Shown in pieces: positions 1 through 6,602 of a DNA stretch of 7,848 bases. A program made the position numbers and the translations under genes. How positions within the stretch are numbered: position 1 is the first letter of the stretch; each line of letters begins with the position of its first letter. Source of the DNA: Clostridiales bacterium UBA6388 (lineage in GTDB: Bacteria; Bacillota; Clostridia; Oscillospirales; Oscillospiraceae); contig DJQK01000151.1 in the NCBI GenBank assembly GCA_002437575.1, forward strand, positions 8,833 to 16,680, given 5' to 3'. Under the pieces are notes generated by a model. It was not told where the DNA came from, searched no databases, and saw nothing but the letters and a program-made list of their open reading frames with translations.

Positions 1-12
1 ATTTCAAGGAAA

Positions 13-77
13 AATGGCGCGGTGCAGCGTGAAAAGGCCCGCTGTCCGGGTGCGTTGGGGGTTTTCAGATACACCCT
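13..77 (+). repeat. Left arm of a long inverted repeat bracketing the cluster
   Basis: Positions 25-55 are identical over 31 bases to the reverse complement of 6806-6836. Weaker similarity extends over about 13-77 versus 6782-6849, including a shared AATGG on one side and a shared ATACACCC on the other. This arm ends at the stop codon of the last cluster gene (stop at 76-78). No gene is visible in positions 1-75. The two arms are about 6.7 kb apart and point outward from the cluster. Confidence 0.85.
32..50 (-). terminator. Weak candidate terminator of the nitrogenase-like operon
   Basis: Reading the minus strand just after the last gene, CCCG (50-47) and CGGG (41-38) can form a four-base GC stem with a five-base loop. 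It is followed by CC and then four T (35-32). The stem is short and the T-run is brief, so this is a weak intrinsic terminator at best. It lies inside the inverted-repeat arm. Confidence 0.3.
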
Positions 78-1197
78 AGACGTGCGCGGCCAGATTCGGG
101 ATATCCTTGCGATAGCACCGGCCCGAGAACGCCTCGTGCGGTAAGGTGTAAAATGCGCTTTCCGCCGGAACGATGGGCCGATACAGGGGATCTGCGATCA
201 CGCGCTTCGCACCACGGAGCGCAGCTTCGATGTCCTCCTCGTCCTCGATTTGTGAATCGCATGGGCCGAGAATGCCGGCAGGCGTCTCCACGGGGCAGAT
301 GACCTTCGCCTCAATGCCGTATCCCACAGCCAGCGCCGCAGCAAGCGATTTTGCCGTCACGCTCTCGCCGATGATGACGGTATCGGGCGCGTGGGGGGCA
401 AACGGGGACAATACGTGCGTATTTTCTCCCGTGCGGATGCTGCTTTTCAGCGCGTCAAACAGGACCGGCGAGAAAGCGTCCCCGAACGGTGCGCCCACGA
501 CATAGGGCGTTCCGAACGTTTCCTGAAGATATTGCGCCGCAGGAAGGCCCACGGACGAGACGACCAGATTCACCTCCGCCGCAGACGCTTTCTCGATGGC
601 GGAAATGTCGCTTCCCATCGCAAAAACGCTCTGCACCGTGAAGCCCGCGTCCTGAAGTCTGCGCGCCATCGTCTGCACGCAGCCGTTCACGGAAAAATCG
701 AGCGGCGTCGCGCCTAAGATGTTGACGGCGTTTTTCTTCTTTTCCGCTTTTTTCGTGATGAACCGCTCGGCATAGAGCCGCAGCGCCTGTCCCGCGCCGG
801 AAACATAGGTCCCGATGCCGTTACTCGGCACGGCGAAGGATGGGATCTTCGTTCTGCGTTCGACCTCCCGCGCGATGGCCGGAAGATCGCAGCCGGTGAT
901 CATCGGAATGGGCGTACCGGCGAGGGCAATGAAGCGAGGATGCAGCTGCCGCGCCGCGTCCGTGATATCTGAGATCAGCTTTTCATCGTCTCCCATGACG
1001 GCCTCCAGCTCGGAAAGGCCCGAAATGTAGACGAGGCTGTCCATGTCGTACCAGCGCGGCTCGTCGTGCGTGTTATACGTCGAGTTGCAGCCCGACGCGT
1101 CGTGCATCACCGTCATGCCGCCGAGCTCAAAAAGCGCCGAGCAGACGCCGGACACATCGGCGGTGTACGTGGAAAGAAAGGCTTGCGTCTGTTTCAT
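76..1197 (-). CDS. Nitrogenase component 1 type subunit, NifK/NifE-like (divergent)
   Basis: This 373-aa protein is the partner subunit of a nitrogenase-like reductase. The N-terminus has the beta-subunit signature: Cys19 in GVCSALFELGG, then Cys37 in HDASGCNSTYN. These match the NifK/NifE pattern of a Cys, a GA-rich helix and HGxxGCxxxY, and correspond to NifK Cys70 and Cys95. The third NifK P-cluster cysteine appears replaced: the region reads GTPIPMITGCDLP, with Pro96 where Cys is expected and a new Cys103 in a GCDLP motif where nitrogenases have GDD. At 373 residues it is much shorter than NifK (over 500), nearer to the small dark-operative reductase type subunits. The ATG overlaps the TGA of the NifD-like gene by 4 nt; the upstream Shine-Dalgarno is poor, so coupled translation is likely. 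It is the last gene of the operon. Substrate unknown; membership of the oxidoreductase/nitrogenase component 1 family is confident. Confidence 0.88.
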   Translation of the reverse strand: MKQTQAFLSTYTADVSGVCSALFELGGMTVMHDASGCNSTYNTHDEPRWYDMDSLVYISGLSELEAVMGDDEKLISDITDAARQLHPRFIALAGTPIPMITGCDLPAIAREVERRTKIPSFAVPSNGIGTYVSGAGQALRLYAERFITKKAEKKKNAVNILGATPLDFSVNGCVQTMARRLQDAGFTVQSVFAMGSDISAIEKASAAEVNLVVSSVGLPAAQYLQETFGTPYVVGAPFGDAFSPVLFDALKSSIRTGENTHVLSPFAPHAPDTVIIGESVTAKSLAAALAVGYGIEAKVICPVETPAGILGPCDSQIEDEEDIEAALRGAKRVIADPLYRPIVPAESAFYTLPHEAFSGRCYRKDIPNLAAHV

Positions 1198-2513
1198 AGG
1201 CAGCTTTCACACCCCAATCCCTTTTGCTGGATAAAGTTTCGCGCGTCGCGCTCGGTTTCAAACGCCTCTTCCATGAGCTCCGCCATCCGGCGGAGGCCGT
1301 CAAAGCCAAACAGGCCGCCGCCTTCTACGATGTTCACAAAATGCTTTGTGCCGGTAAAATACGCGGCCTTCTGCCCGATGGCGAGCGTCGGCGCTTGCGT
1401 TTGGCGCGGCAGCACGCGGAGCTTGACCTGCACGGTGGCGTAAAGCTCGAGCTCGGGCGCGTTTTCTTGCAGCCAGCGAAAATCCTCCATGTCATCTGCG
1501 GCAATGGCGTCGGCGTAGATGCGCGTGACGTGAAAGCCGTGCGTAAGTAAGCACCGGGCCAGACTCATCGGCGCGGGAACGGCGGTGTAGTCGATCGCAA
1601 TTTCCGTCTCGCCAAGAAGCAGCTTCGCGTGATGAAGCGCTGCTTCGGCTTTTTCTTCGTCCCTTGATGCGTCATAGTCTGTGCCAAGCGTTTCGCACAG
1701 CAGCCGGAGATTTTTCCGGATGGTTTCCTTCGTAAAGCTCAAAGGCAGATACAAAAACGTGCCGCCGAGCCGGTCAGAAAGGGCCTGTGCACCAGCTTTC
1801 GCCGGAGGATTGTAGGCGATATGCACGTTAGAGGCGCCCATGTGCTGATAGTCCTCGTAGGTTTTGCAGGCCGTAATGTCGCGAAGAGGCCGCCCGGTTT
1901 TTCGGACGATCTTCACAAGCTCCGACGTTTCGTCCGTCGGAAAACAGTTGCCGAGAATGTTTACCCCGCCGTCTGTCGTTTGCGGCCTCACAAGCGAATA
2001 CAGCTGCCGCCGCATAAGCTGGTCGGGGCTCAAGCCGCTTTTGCGCATGATGGGGTTCATGTAGCAGTCGGTGAAATCGACCGTGGGGAATCTGTTTCGA
2101 AGCTCCCGGTAGCACAAAGGCAGATCGCAGCCCAGAAAATGATGGATGCAGCTCGTAAAGACGAGCACCGCGGGCGGCAGCTTGGGAAGCTTCTGCAAAA
2201 TGTCCGTGACGCCTTCGATGAGGAGCGTCTCCATGTCGCCATCTAGGACGTTGTTTTCCTTGATCGTGATGGTCGAAAACCGGCTTTGCGCGTGCATTTC
2301 CGCCGCCGTCAGCACCACGCCGCGCAGACAGTTTCCCGCGCAGACGTAGATCTGATGCGCACCGGGAATGAGCATTCCGATGTGGACAATGTTCCACACG
2401 CCTCTGGCCGGCGCGCCGTATTCCAGCCCCGAGACAAAGGGTGCTGCGGTTTTTACATCCTTCAGGCGCACCATCGCGCCGTCTGTATTTTCCGGCGTTA
2501 CGCGTTTTAACAT
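1194..2513 (-). CDS. Nitrogenase component 1 type subunit, NifD-like (divergent)
   Basis: This 439-aa protein is the alpha-like subunit of the nitrogenase-like complex. Residues 28-64 (SGLEYGAPARGVWNIVHIG, then IYVCAGNC) align by eye with NifD RGCAYAGxxGVVWGPxxDxVHxxHGPVGC. Leu30 takes the place of NifD Cys62, and Cys58 (or Cys62 of this protein) matches NifD Cys88. TSCIHHFLGCDLP supplies Cys122, equivalent to NifD Cys154, plus an extra Cys129 in the same GCDLP motif seen in the partner subunit. The C-terminal GFDG (403-406) matches NifD GYDG. The FeMo-cofactor cysteine and histidine positions do not appear conserved, although His391 lies close to the expected place. The protein ends in GCESCL, giving a C-terminal CxxC. 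It starts with ATG after GAGGG at suitable spacing and overlaps the NifH-like gene by 7 nt and the NifK-like gene by 4 nt. It could instead be described as NifE-like; the substrate is unknown. Confidence 0.87.
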   Translation of the reverse strand: MLKRVTPENTDGAMVRLKDVKTAAPFVSGLEYGAPARGVWNIVHIGMLIPGAHQIYVCAGNCLRGVVLTAAEMHAQSRFSTITIKENNVLDGDMETLLIEGVTDILQKLPKLPPAVLVFTSCIHHFLGCDLPLCYRELRNRFPTVDFTDCYMNPIMRKSGLSPDQLMRRQLYSLVRPQTTDGGVNILGNCFPTDETSELVKIVRKTGRPLRDITACKTYEDYQHMGASNVHIAYNPPAKAGAQALSDRLGGTFLYLPLSFTKETIRKNLRLLCETLGTDYDASRDEEKAEAALHHAKLLLGETEIAIDYTAVPAPMSLARCLLTHGFHVTRIYADAIAADDMEDFRWLQENAPELELYATVQVKLRVLPRQTQAPTLAIGQKAAYFTGTKHFVNIVEGGGLFGFDGLRRMAELMEEAFETERDARNFIQQKGLGCESCL

Positions 2514-3271
2514 GGCGAACCCTCACACGCACGAAGCACCGCGTCGGAAAGCGTCCGGTACTGCGCCGCCATTTCGCTTTCCGGGAAGGCTTCGATGACC
2601 GTTTGGGAAAGTTCCTCGGCCTGCTGGACGCTCTCGCTGAAGCAGAGGCTTCCGACGATGGAGGACGAAATGTCCTGCGCGAGCTCGCGCACCTTTTCTT
2701 CCTCGTTTTTGACGTTTCGCCGGTTGAGGATCAAACCGCCGAGCGAGGCGTAGCCGCGGCCCTTGAAATTTTCGATCGCCAGCGCGATATTGGCCGCCGC
2801 GTGCAGCGCCATATTTTCGCCCGAGGTCACGATGAAGACCTTGTCGGCGTAGCCCGCGCGCATCGGCATGGAAAACCCGCCGCACACCACGTCTCCCAAA
2901 ACGTCATAAAACACAACGTCTGGCCGGAACGCTTCGTAAGCGCCCTTTTCCTCCAGCTTTTCAAGCGCCGCGATGATCCCGCGCCCCGCGCAGCCAAGCC
3001 CCGGCGTCGGGCCTCCTGCTTCCACGCAGATAACGCCGCCGAAGCCTGTGACGGCCATGTCAGAGAGCGAAAAGTCGTTTTTCCGTTCGCGCATGAGCCC
3101 GAGCGCGGTGTGCATTTTTGCCCCATGGGTCAGAAGCGTCGTCGAGTCGGCCTTCGGGTCGCAGCCGATCTGCATCACGCGAAGGCCTCGTTCTGCCAGC
3201 GCCGCCGCCAGATTGGAGACCGTCGTGGATTTTCCGATGCCGCCCTTGCCGTATACCGCGATCTTGATCAT
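2507..3271 (-). CDS. NifH-like nitrogenase iron protein (ATP-dependent reductase)
   Basis: This 254-aa protein should form a homodimer with one bridging [4Fe-4S] cluster and pass electrons to the D/K-like subunits with ATP hydrolysis. Visible motifs are the P-loop GKGGIGKST (8-16), switch I DPKAD (38-42), the first cluster ligand Cys94 in GLGCAGRGI and the second, Cys130, in DVLGDVVCGGF. Arg97 sits where NifH carries its ADP-ribosylation arginine. All elements for nucleotide binding and cluster ligation are intact. It is somewhat shorter than NifH (about 275-290), with the reduction at the C-terminus, and resembles NifH/BchL/CfbC more than MinD-type ATPases because of the paired cysteines. 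The ATG overlaps the HydE-like stop by 4 nt (ATGA) and has a good GGGAGG 8-9 nt upstream. A true nifH is unlikely because no nifDK, nifB or nifEN of ordinary type accompanies it. Confidence 0.93.
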   Translation of the reverse strand: MIKIAVYGKGGIGKSTTVSNLAAALAERGLRVMQIGCDPKADSTTLLTHGAKMHTALGLMRERKNDFSLSDMAVTGFGGVICVEAGGPTPGLGCAGRGIIAALEKLEEKGAYEAFRPDVVFYDVLGDVVCGGFSMPMRAGYADKVFIVTSGENMALHAAANIALAIENFKGRGYASLGGLILNRRNVKNEEEKVRELAQDISSSIVGSLCFSESVQQAEELSQTVIEAFPESEMAAQYRTLSDAVLRACEGSPC

Positions 3272-4329
3272 GTCCGTGTCCTCCCGTCCGTAAAATCGCC
3301 GCGCCCCACCGCGACGATGTAGCCGATGGCCTGCATCTGCTCGCGCAGCTTTTGAAGGCTCGTTTCGCCCGAGTCCTCGATGCCGGCCTTGTGGTCGTAA
3401 AGAAGATACTTTTTCCGCACCGCCATCGGCGATAAATTCGGCATCACCACGTTGCAGCCGGAAAGAACGCCTGCCTGCCGCCCCGTTCCGTCGAGCGTGC
3501 CGAGCGCCGTCGTCGCCGGAAGCAGCACATCCGGCAGCAGCAGCCGCACGAGGCTCAAAAAATACAGCGTCTGGGTCGCGCTTCCCGCCGGAAAATCGCG
3601 AAACGGCGTATCCTTGTGCGGAATAAACGGCCCCATGCCGACCATCTCGGGCTTCAATTTCGCCAGAAATTCAAAATCCGAGGCCAGCGTATCGGCCGTC
3701 TGATACGGAGCGCCGATCATCATGCCCGCGCCCGTCTGGTAGCCGATTTCCTTCAGATCCCGAAGACATCGCATCCGGTTTGAAAGGGAAAGCGCCGCCG
3801 GATGGAGCTTTGCGTAATGCGCCAAGTCCGCCGTCTCGTGGCGAAGCAGGTACCGGTCCGCGCCCGCGTCAAAAAACGCCTGATACGCTTCGCGCGATTT
3901 TTCGCCGATCGAGAGCGTGATGGCGCACTCTAGGTAAGCGGCGCGAATTTTCCGAACCAGCGCGGCGATCTTTTCGTCCGTCCACCAGACGTCTTCGCCG
4001 CCCTGTAAGACGAACGTGCGGTAGCCAAGCTGGTACCCTTCTTCGCAGCAGCTTAAAATTTCGTCCTCCGTCAGCCGGTAGCGCGAAACGCAGCGGTTCG
4101 AGCGGCGGATGCCGCAGTAATAGCAGTCGTTTTTGCAGTAGTTCGTAAATTCAACAATGCCGCGGAAGAAAACCTGCCGTCCGAAGCGCGCCTGCGCCCG
4201 CTGCCGCGCAAGATCCCGCGAAAACAGCTGATCGTCCTGTGAAGCTTTCGTGATCAATTGCACCCAGCCCGCGTGGGTGGGAATTTCGCCCTGCCGGAGC
4301 GCTGTGATCTGTTTCTGGATATCGTTCAT
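3268..4329 (-). CDS. hydE: HydE-like radical SAM maturase
   Basis: This 353-aa radical SAM enzyme carries the [4Fe-4S] motif Cys65-X3-Cys69-X2-Cys72 (CKNDCYYC), followed by GIRRSNRCVSRYRLTEDEI. This is the HydE pattern (GIRRDN...RYRMT.EEI). Further HydE signatures are FVLQGGED, TLSIGEKSREAY, AGADRYLLRHETA, MVGMGPFIPHKDTPF, PATTALGTL and NVVMPNLSP. HydE takes part in assembling the diiron subcluster of the [FeFe]-hydrogenase H-cluster with HydG and HydF; length fits HydE (about 350). The accessory C-terminal cluster cysteines found in some HydE proteins are absent, since no Cys follows NVVMPN. Neither hydF, hydG nor a hydrogenase is in the window, and the gene is locked by 4-nt overlaps between the ABC ATPase and the NifH-like gene. 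It may therefore act on the nitrogenase-like system rather than on a hydrogenase. PylB is related, but the signatures favour HydE. Confidence 0.88.
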   Translation of the reverse strand: MNDIQKQITALRQGEIPTHAGWVQLITKASQDDQLFSRDLARQRAQARFGRQVFFRGIVEFTNYCKNDCYYCGIRRSNRCVSRYRLTEDEILSCCEEGYQLGYRTFVLQGGEDVWWTDEKIAALVRKIRAAYLECAITLSIGEKSREAYQAFFDAGADRYLLRHETADLAHYAKLHPAALSLSNRMRCLRDLKEIGYQTGAGMMIGAPYQTADTLASDFEFLAKLKPEMVGMGPFIPHKDTPFRDFPAGSATQTLYFLSLVRLLLPDVLLPATTALGTLDGTGRQAGVLSGCNVVMPNLSPMAVRKKYLLYDHKAGIEDSGETSLQKLREQMQAIGYIVAVGRGDFTDGRTRT

Positions 4330-5135
4330 AGCGGCCTTCTTTCCGCGCCGCAGCGCATGGACACGGGGATAACGTCCTGATACACGCCGTCGGCAGTCTG
4401 GATGCCGCCGATGACCGCATGGACGCCGAAAAATTCCGAGATGCAGCCCTCCGTCACCACGTCCGCGGCTTTTCCGTAGACGCTTTTTCCGCCGCGGCCC
4501 AGCATGAGCGCTTTGTTCGCCCGCCGGAGCGCATGGGCCGGAAAATGGGTGTTAAATAGGACGGTGAGGCCGGTTTTTGCCAGGTCTTCGATCGTGTCGA
4601 GCACCAGAAGCTGGTTTTTGAAATCGAGGTTCGACTCCGGCTCATCGAGCACCAGGACCCCGGGCTCGGAGGCAAGGGCTCTTGCAATCAGCACCATCTG
4701 AAGCTCGCCGCCGCTTAATTCACAGCAGCGCCTTCCTGTCAGGTGCAAAAGTCCCAGACGCTCGATGGCTTCGTGTACCTTCTGCATATCGAGCTTCGAT
4801 GGCGCCGAAAACGGCCCGATATGGCTGCTTCTGCCGAGCAGGACCATTTCCTCGACCGTGCAGAACAAAGAACTTTGCTTCGCCTGCGGCACGTAGGCGA
4901 CCTTTTGCCAGAGTGCACGCTCCGGTATGGCGCGCACGTCCTCGCCGTCCAGCGTGGTTTTGCCGCTTTTCCAGTGCGAGAGGTTCAGCATACACCGAAG
5001 AAGCGTCGTCTTGCCCGCGCCGTTGGGCCCTAAAATCGCCAGCACATCACCGGGCCCTGCTTCCAGACACACATCTTCCAGAAGCGGCTGCCCCGCGCGA
5101 TAGGAAAAGCGCCCGCTCTGCACTTCCAGCTTCAT
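4326..5135 (-). CDS. ABC transporter ATPase, Fe3+-siderophore/cobalamin (FecE/BtuD) type
   Basis: This 269-aa cytoplasmic nucleotide-binding subunit energises import through the adjacent permease. It has Walker A GPNGAGKT (36-43), Q-loop Gln84 in YVPQ, signature LSGGE (140-144), Walker B LVLDEP (161-166) and H-loop His197 in NTHFPAHA. The layout is that of importers for siderophores, haem, cobalamin and other metal chelates. I chose the ATG at 5135 because the protein family begins here (MKLEVQSGRFSY), it has GGGAGG upstream, and it overlaps the permease stop as ATGA. The open frame extends a further 94 codons upstream, but that part lies within the permease gene and reads as nonsense. The last 40 residues are family-typical accessory sequence. 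Its stop overlaps the HydE-like start by 4 nt. The transported substrate cannot be read from the sequence. Confidence 0.93.
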   Translation of the reverse strand: MKLEVQSGRFSYRAGQPLLEDVCLEAGPGDVLAILGPNGAGKTTLLRCMLNLSHWKSGKTTLDGEDVRAIPERALWQKVAYVPQAKQSSLFCTVEEMVLLGRSSHIGPFSAPSKLDMQKVHEAIERLGLLHLTGRRCCELSGGELQMVLIARALASEPGVLVLDEPESNLDFKNQLLVLDTIEDLAKTGLTVLFNTHFPAHALRRANKALMLGRGGKSVYGKAADVVTEGCISEFFGVHAVIGGIQTADGVYQDVIPVSMRCGAERRPL

Positions 5136-6133
5136 AAGCTCCAACCTCCCTTTTTCCGAACGATCGTGATAAAAATCGGCGCACCGATGATCGCCGTTAA
5201 AATCGATACTGGAATTTCTGCCGCGCTGATAGTCCGGGCCAGCGTGTCGACCACCATCATAAAGACCGCCCCGCAGCTGATGCACGCCGGAAGAAGCCTT
5301 GCGTGGCTGCTGCCGAAGATCATGCGGCACACGTGCGGCACGAGAAGCCCCACCCAGCCGACCTGCCCGCACATCGCGACGCACGAGGCCGTCATGGACG
5401 CGCAGCACACGATGCAAAGCCCGCGCAGCCGCGTCATATTCGTGCCGAAGGTCCGCGCCTCATCATCGGAAAGCGGCAGCAGATTGAGCTTCCATCTTAA
5501 AAGCAGCAAGATCAAACAGGCGGCGATGATTGCCGGAGCGCCGAGCTGTAACGACTCGAAGCTGGCCGCGCTCAGACTGCCCATGAGCCAGTAGGTGATG
5601 GCCGGGAGCTGCGACTCGGGGTCTGCGGTGAATTTGACGAGCGAAACAAGGGCGGAAAACAGCGAGCCCATCATAATGCCCGACAGGATCATCGACGCCC
5701 GCGACCCGCCCTTTCCCATCAGGCACGTCAGTCCCACGGCCAGCGCGCCGAAGAAAAACGCCGTCAGCTGCACGCCGGTAAACCCGAAGCCCAGAAGCAG
5801 CGCCAGCGCCGCGCCGAAGCTTGCTCCCGAAGCCACGCCCAGCGTATCGGGCGTCGCGAGCGGATTGGCGAACATACTCTGAAACACGCAGCCGGAGACG
5901 GAAAGCCCCGCGCCGATAAGCCCCGCCAGCAAAACCCGCGGCAGCCGCATCGACCACAAGACGGTCGCCTTCTGCCGCCCGATATCCAGACCCTTCATGG
6001 ACGCAAATAAATCCTTGACCGGCACGTTCATCCGGCCCACGCACAAACACACCAGTCCGATGAGCACCGGCGCGATCAGAAACACCGCCAGCTGCGCCGG
6101 ATGCAGCCTGCCGGGAATCGTCTTTTGTTCCAT
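5132..6133 (-). CDS. FecCD/BtuC-family ABC transporter permease
   Basis: This 333-aa polytopic inner-membrane protein has roughly ten hydrophobic segments, as expected of the FecCD family. Hallmarks include MRLPRVLLAGLIGAGLSVSG (62-81) leading into a QSMFANPLATPDTLGVASGA stretch, then GQVGWVGLLVPHVCRMIFG (246-264) and EIPVSILTAIIGAPIFI near the C-terminus. These are substrate-path and coupling-helix segments shared by siderophore, haem and cobalamin permeases. I chose the ATG at 6133 because GGAGG precedes it with short spacing and the next ATG upstream adds only an unusual 31-residue arginine-rich leader. The stop overlaps the ATPase start by 4 nt. Upstream is a terminator-like hairpin whose T-run touches the ribosome-binding site, so readthrough probably decides expression. 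No periplasmic/lipoprotein substrate-binding protein gene lies in the window. Confidence 0.93.
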   Translation of the reverse strand: MEQKTIPGRLHPAQLAVFLIAPVLIGLVCLCVGRMNVPVKDLFASMKGLDIGRQKATVLWSMRLPRVLLAGLIGAGLSVSGCVFQSMFANPLATPDTLGVASGASFGAALALLLGFGFTGVQLTAFFFGALAVGLTCLMGKGGSRASMILSGIMMGSLFSALVSLVKFTADPESQLPAITYWLMGSLSAASFESLQLGAPAIIAACLILLLLRWKLNLLPLSDDEARTFGTNMTRLRGLCIVCCASMTASCVAMCGQVGWVGLLVPHVCRMIFGSSHARLLPACISCGAVFMMVVDTLARTISAAEIPVSILTAIIGAPIFITIVRKKGGWSL

Positions 6134-6285
6134 CGTTCCTCCAAAAAAAGAAAACCGTACCCCCGAAGGATACGGCTGTGCCCGCCCACACACGCGTATG
6201 GCCGGGAAAACACGCATCGCTTTCACTTCAATCGAAGAAGCCTTCGGATTTTAGCGTCAGGGAGCTGGAAAATTGTCGGATATTT
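6134..6285 (-). promoter_or_regulatory. Structured leader between regulator gene and transport/reductase genes
   Basis: This 152-nt gap contains a possible switch. The minus-strand segment CCGAAGG (6247-6241) can pair with the CCTTCGG at the top of the terminator hairpin (6169-6163): seven Watson-Crick pairs plus one G-U. Alternatively it can fold on itself as CGAAG/CTTCG (6246-6242 with 6237-6233). Pairing with the terminator loop would compete with termination. A further weak hairpin involves GCGT/ACGC around 6193-6216. I saw no convincing promoter here and no riboswitch class I recognise. Confidence 0.4.
6143..6175 (-). terminator. Intrinsic terminator/attenuator upstream of the permease
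   Basis: On the minus strand CCGTA (6175-6171) pairs with TACGG (6159-6155). The stem is extended inward by T-C-C pairing with G bases and closed by a C(TTCG)G tetraloop, with one base bulged. It is followed at once by TTTTCTTTTTTT (6154-6143). This is a classic rho-independent shape, but it lies between two co-oriented genes and the T-run ends next to the permease GGAGG. It therefore looks like an attenuator for the downstream six-gene operon rather than only the end of the TM1266-type gene. Confidence 0.75.
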
Positions 6286-6543
6286 TTACTCGGAATAGAT
6301 CTTGCCGGAGTACATGGTCTTTGCGCTCACGCCGGGAAGCCGGCCGAGCTTGCCGGTGAGGGTGTTGACCGCGTCCTGCGGCGCTTCCATCGCGACGCAG
6401 ATGATGCTGATCTCGCGCTTTCGGTATGGGATGCCCATGCGGCCGAGAATATAGGGCGAAAACTCGTGCAGAAGCGAATTGACCTTCTCCACATCGCTCC
6501 CGGCCTCTAAAATGATGCTGACTACCGCAACTCTTGTGTCCAT
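6286..6543 (-). CDS. TM1266 family iron-only hydrogenase system putative regulator
   Basis: This 85-aa protein begins MDTRVAVVSIILE, followed by LLHEFSPYILGRMGIPYRKREISIICVAMEAP and a C-terminal LPGVSAKTMYSGK. This is the pattern of the small TM1266-type proteins found beside [FeFe]-hydrogenase maturation genes, whose fold resembles the ACT-like/NikR C-terminal ligand-binding domain. There is no DNA-binding domain, so it probably senses a small molecule or modulates a partner protein; 'regulator' is an inherited name. ATG at 6543 follows GGAGG with a 6-nt spacer. A TTGACA/TAAGAT promoter lies directly upstream. It is the first gene of the cluster, separated from the permease by a 152-nt leader with a terminator-like hairpin. 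Its presence, together with HydE, links this nitrogenase-like locus to H-cluster biology. Confidence 0.85.
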   Translation of the reverse strand: MDTRVAVVSIILEAGSDVEKVNSLLHEFSPYILGRMGIPYRKREISIICVAMEAPQDAVNTLTGKLGRLPGVSAKTMYSGKIYSE

Positions 6544-6563
6544 ACCGCGCCTCCGTTATTTCT

Positions 6564-6593
6564 ATCTTACCACCAGCTTCCAGCCGCTGTCAA
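6564..6593 (-). promoter_or_regulatory. Sigma-70-type promoter of the cluster
   Basis: On the minus strand there is a perfect -35 TTGACA (6593-6588), an 18-base spacer and -10 TAAGAT (6569-6564). Just upstream is an A/T-rich stretch with a run of six T (6606-6601 region) that could act as an UP element. The leader to the ATG at 6543 would be only about 14 nt and contain the GGAGG. Confidence 0.65.
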
Positions 6594-6602
6594 CCGCGTA
6601 AA

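Noticed and set aside
1828..2532. A 234-codon minus-strand frame overlapping the NifD-like gene
   Set aside because: It is a frame shadow of the NifD-like gene with Arg-rich low-complexity sequence; the NifD-like frame carries the family motifs.
76..3271. A conventional nitrogenase (nifHDK)
   Set aside because: Subunits are much shorter than NifD/NifK, P-cluster ligands are incomplete, FeMo-cofactor ligands are not evident, and no nitrogen fixation maturation genes accompany them.
2441..3322. A 293-codon open frame on the plus strand opposite the NifH-like gene
   Set aside because: It is antisense to a clear NifH-like gene, is rich in Arg/His/Ala as expected of a GC-rich shadow frame, and shows no domain signature.
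5136..5417. A 94-codon N-terminal extension of the ABC ATPase
   Set aside because: It lies inside the permease gene and has no ABC similarity; the ATG at 5135 has a ribosome-binding site and the ATGA overlap.
5463..6191. A 242-codon minus-strand frame within the permease gene
   Set aside because: It reads as Gly/Arg-rich nonsense, whereas the overlapping frame gives an unmistakable FecCD permease.
6134..6285. A cobalamin or molybdenum cofactor riboswitch upstream of the permease
   Set aside because: I could not find the conserved core of either class; only a terminator with a possible competing pairing is visible.
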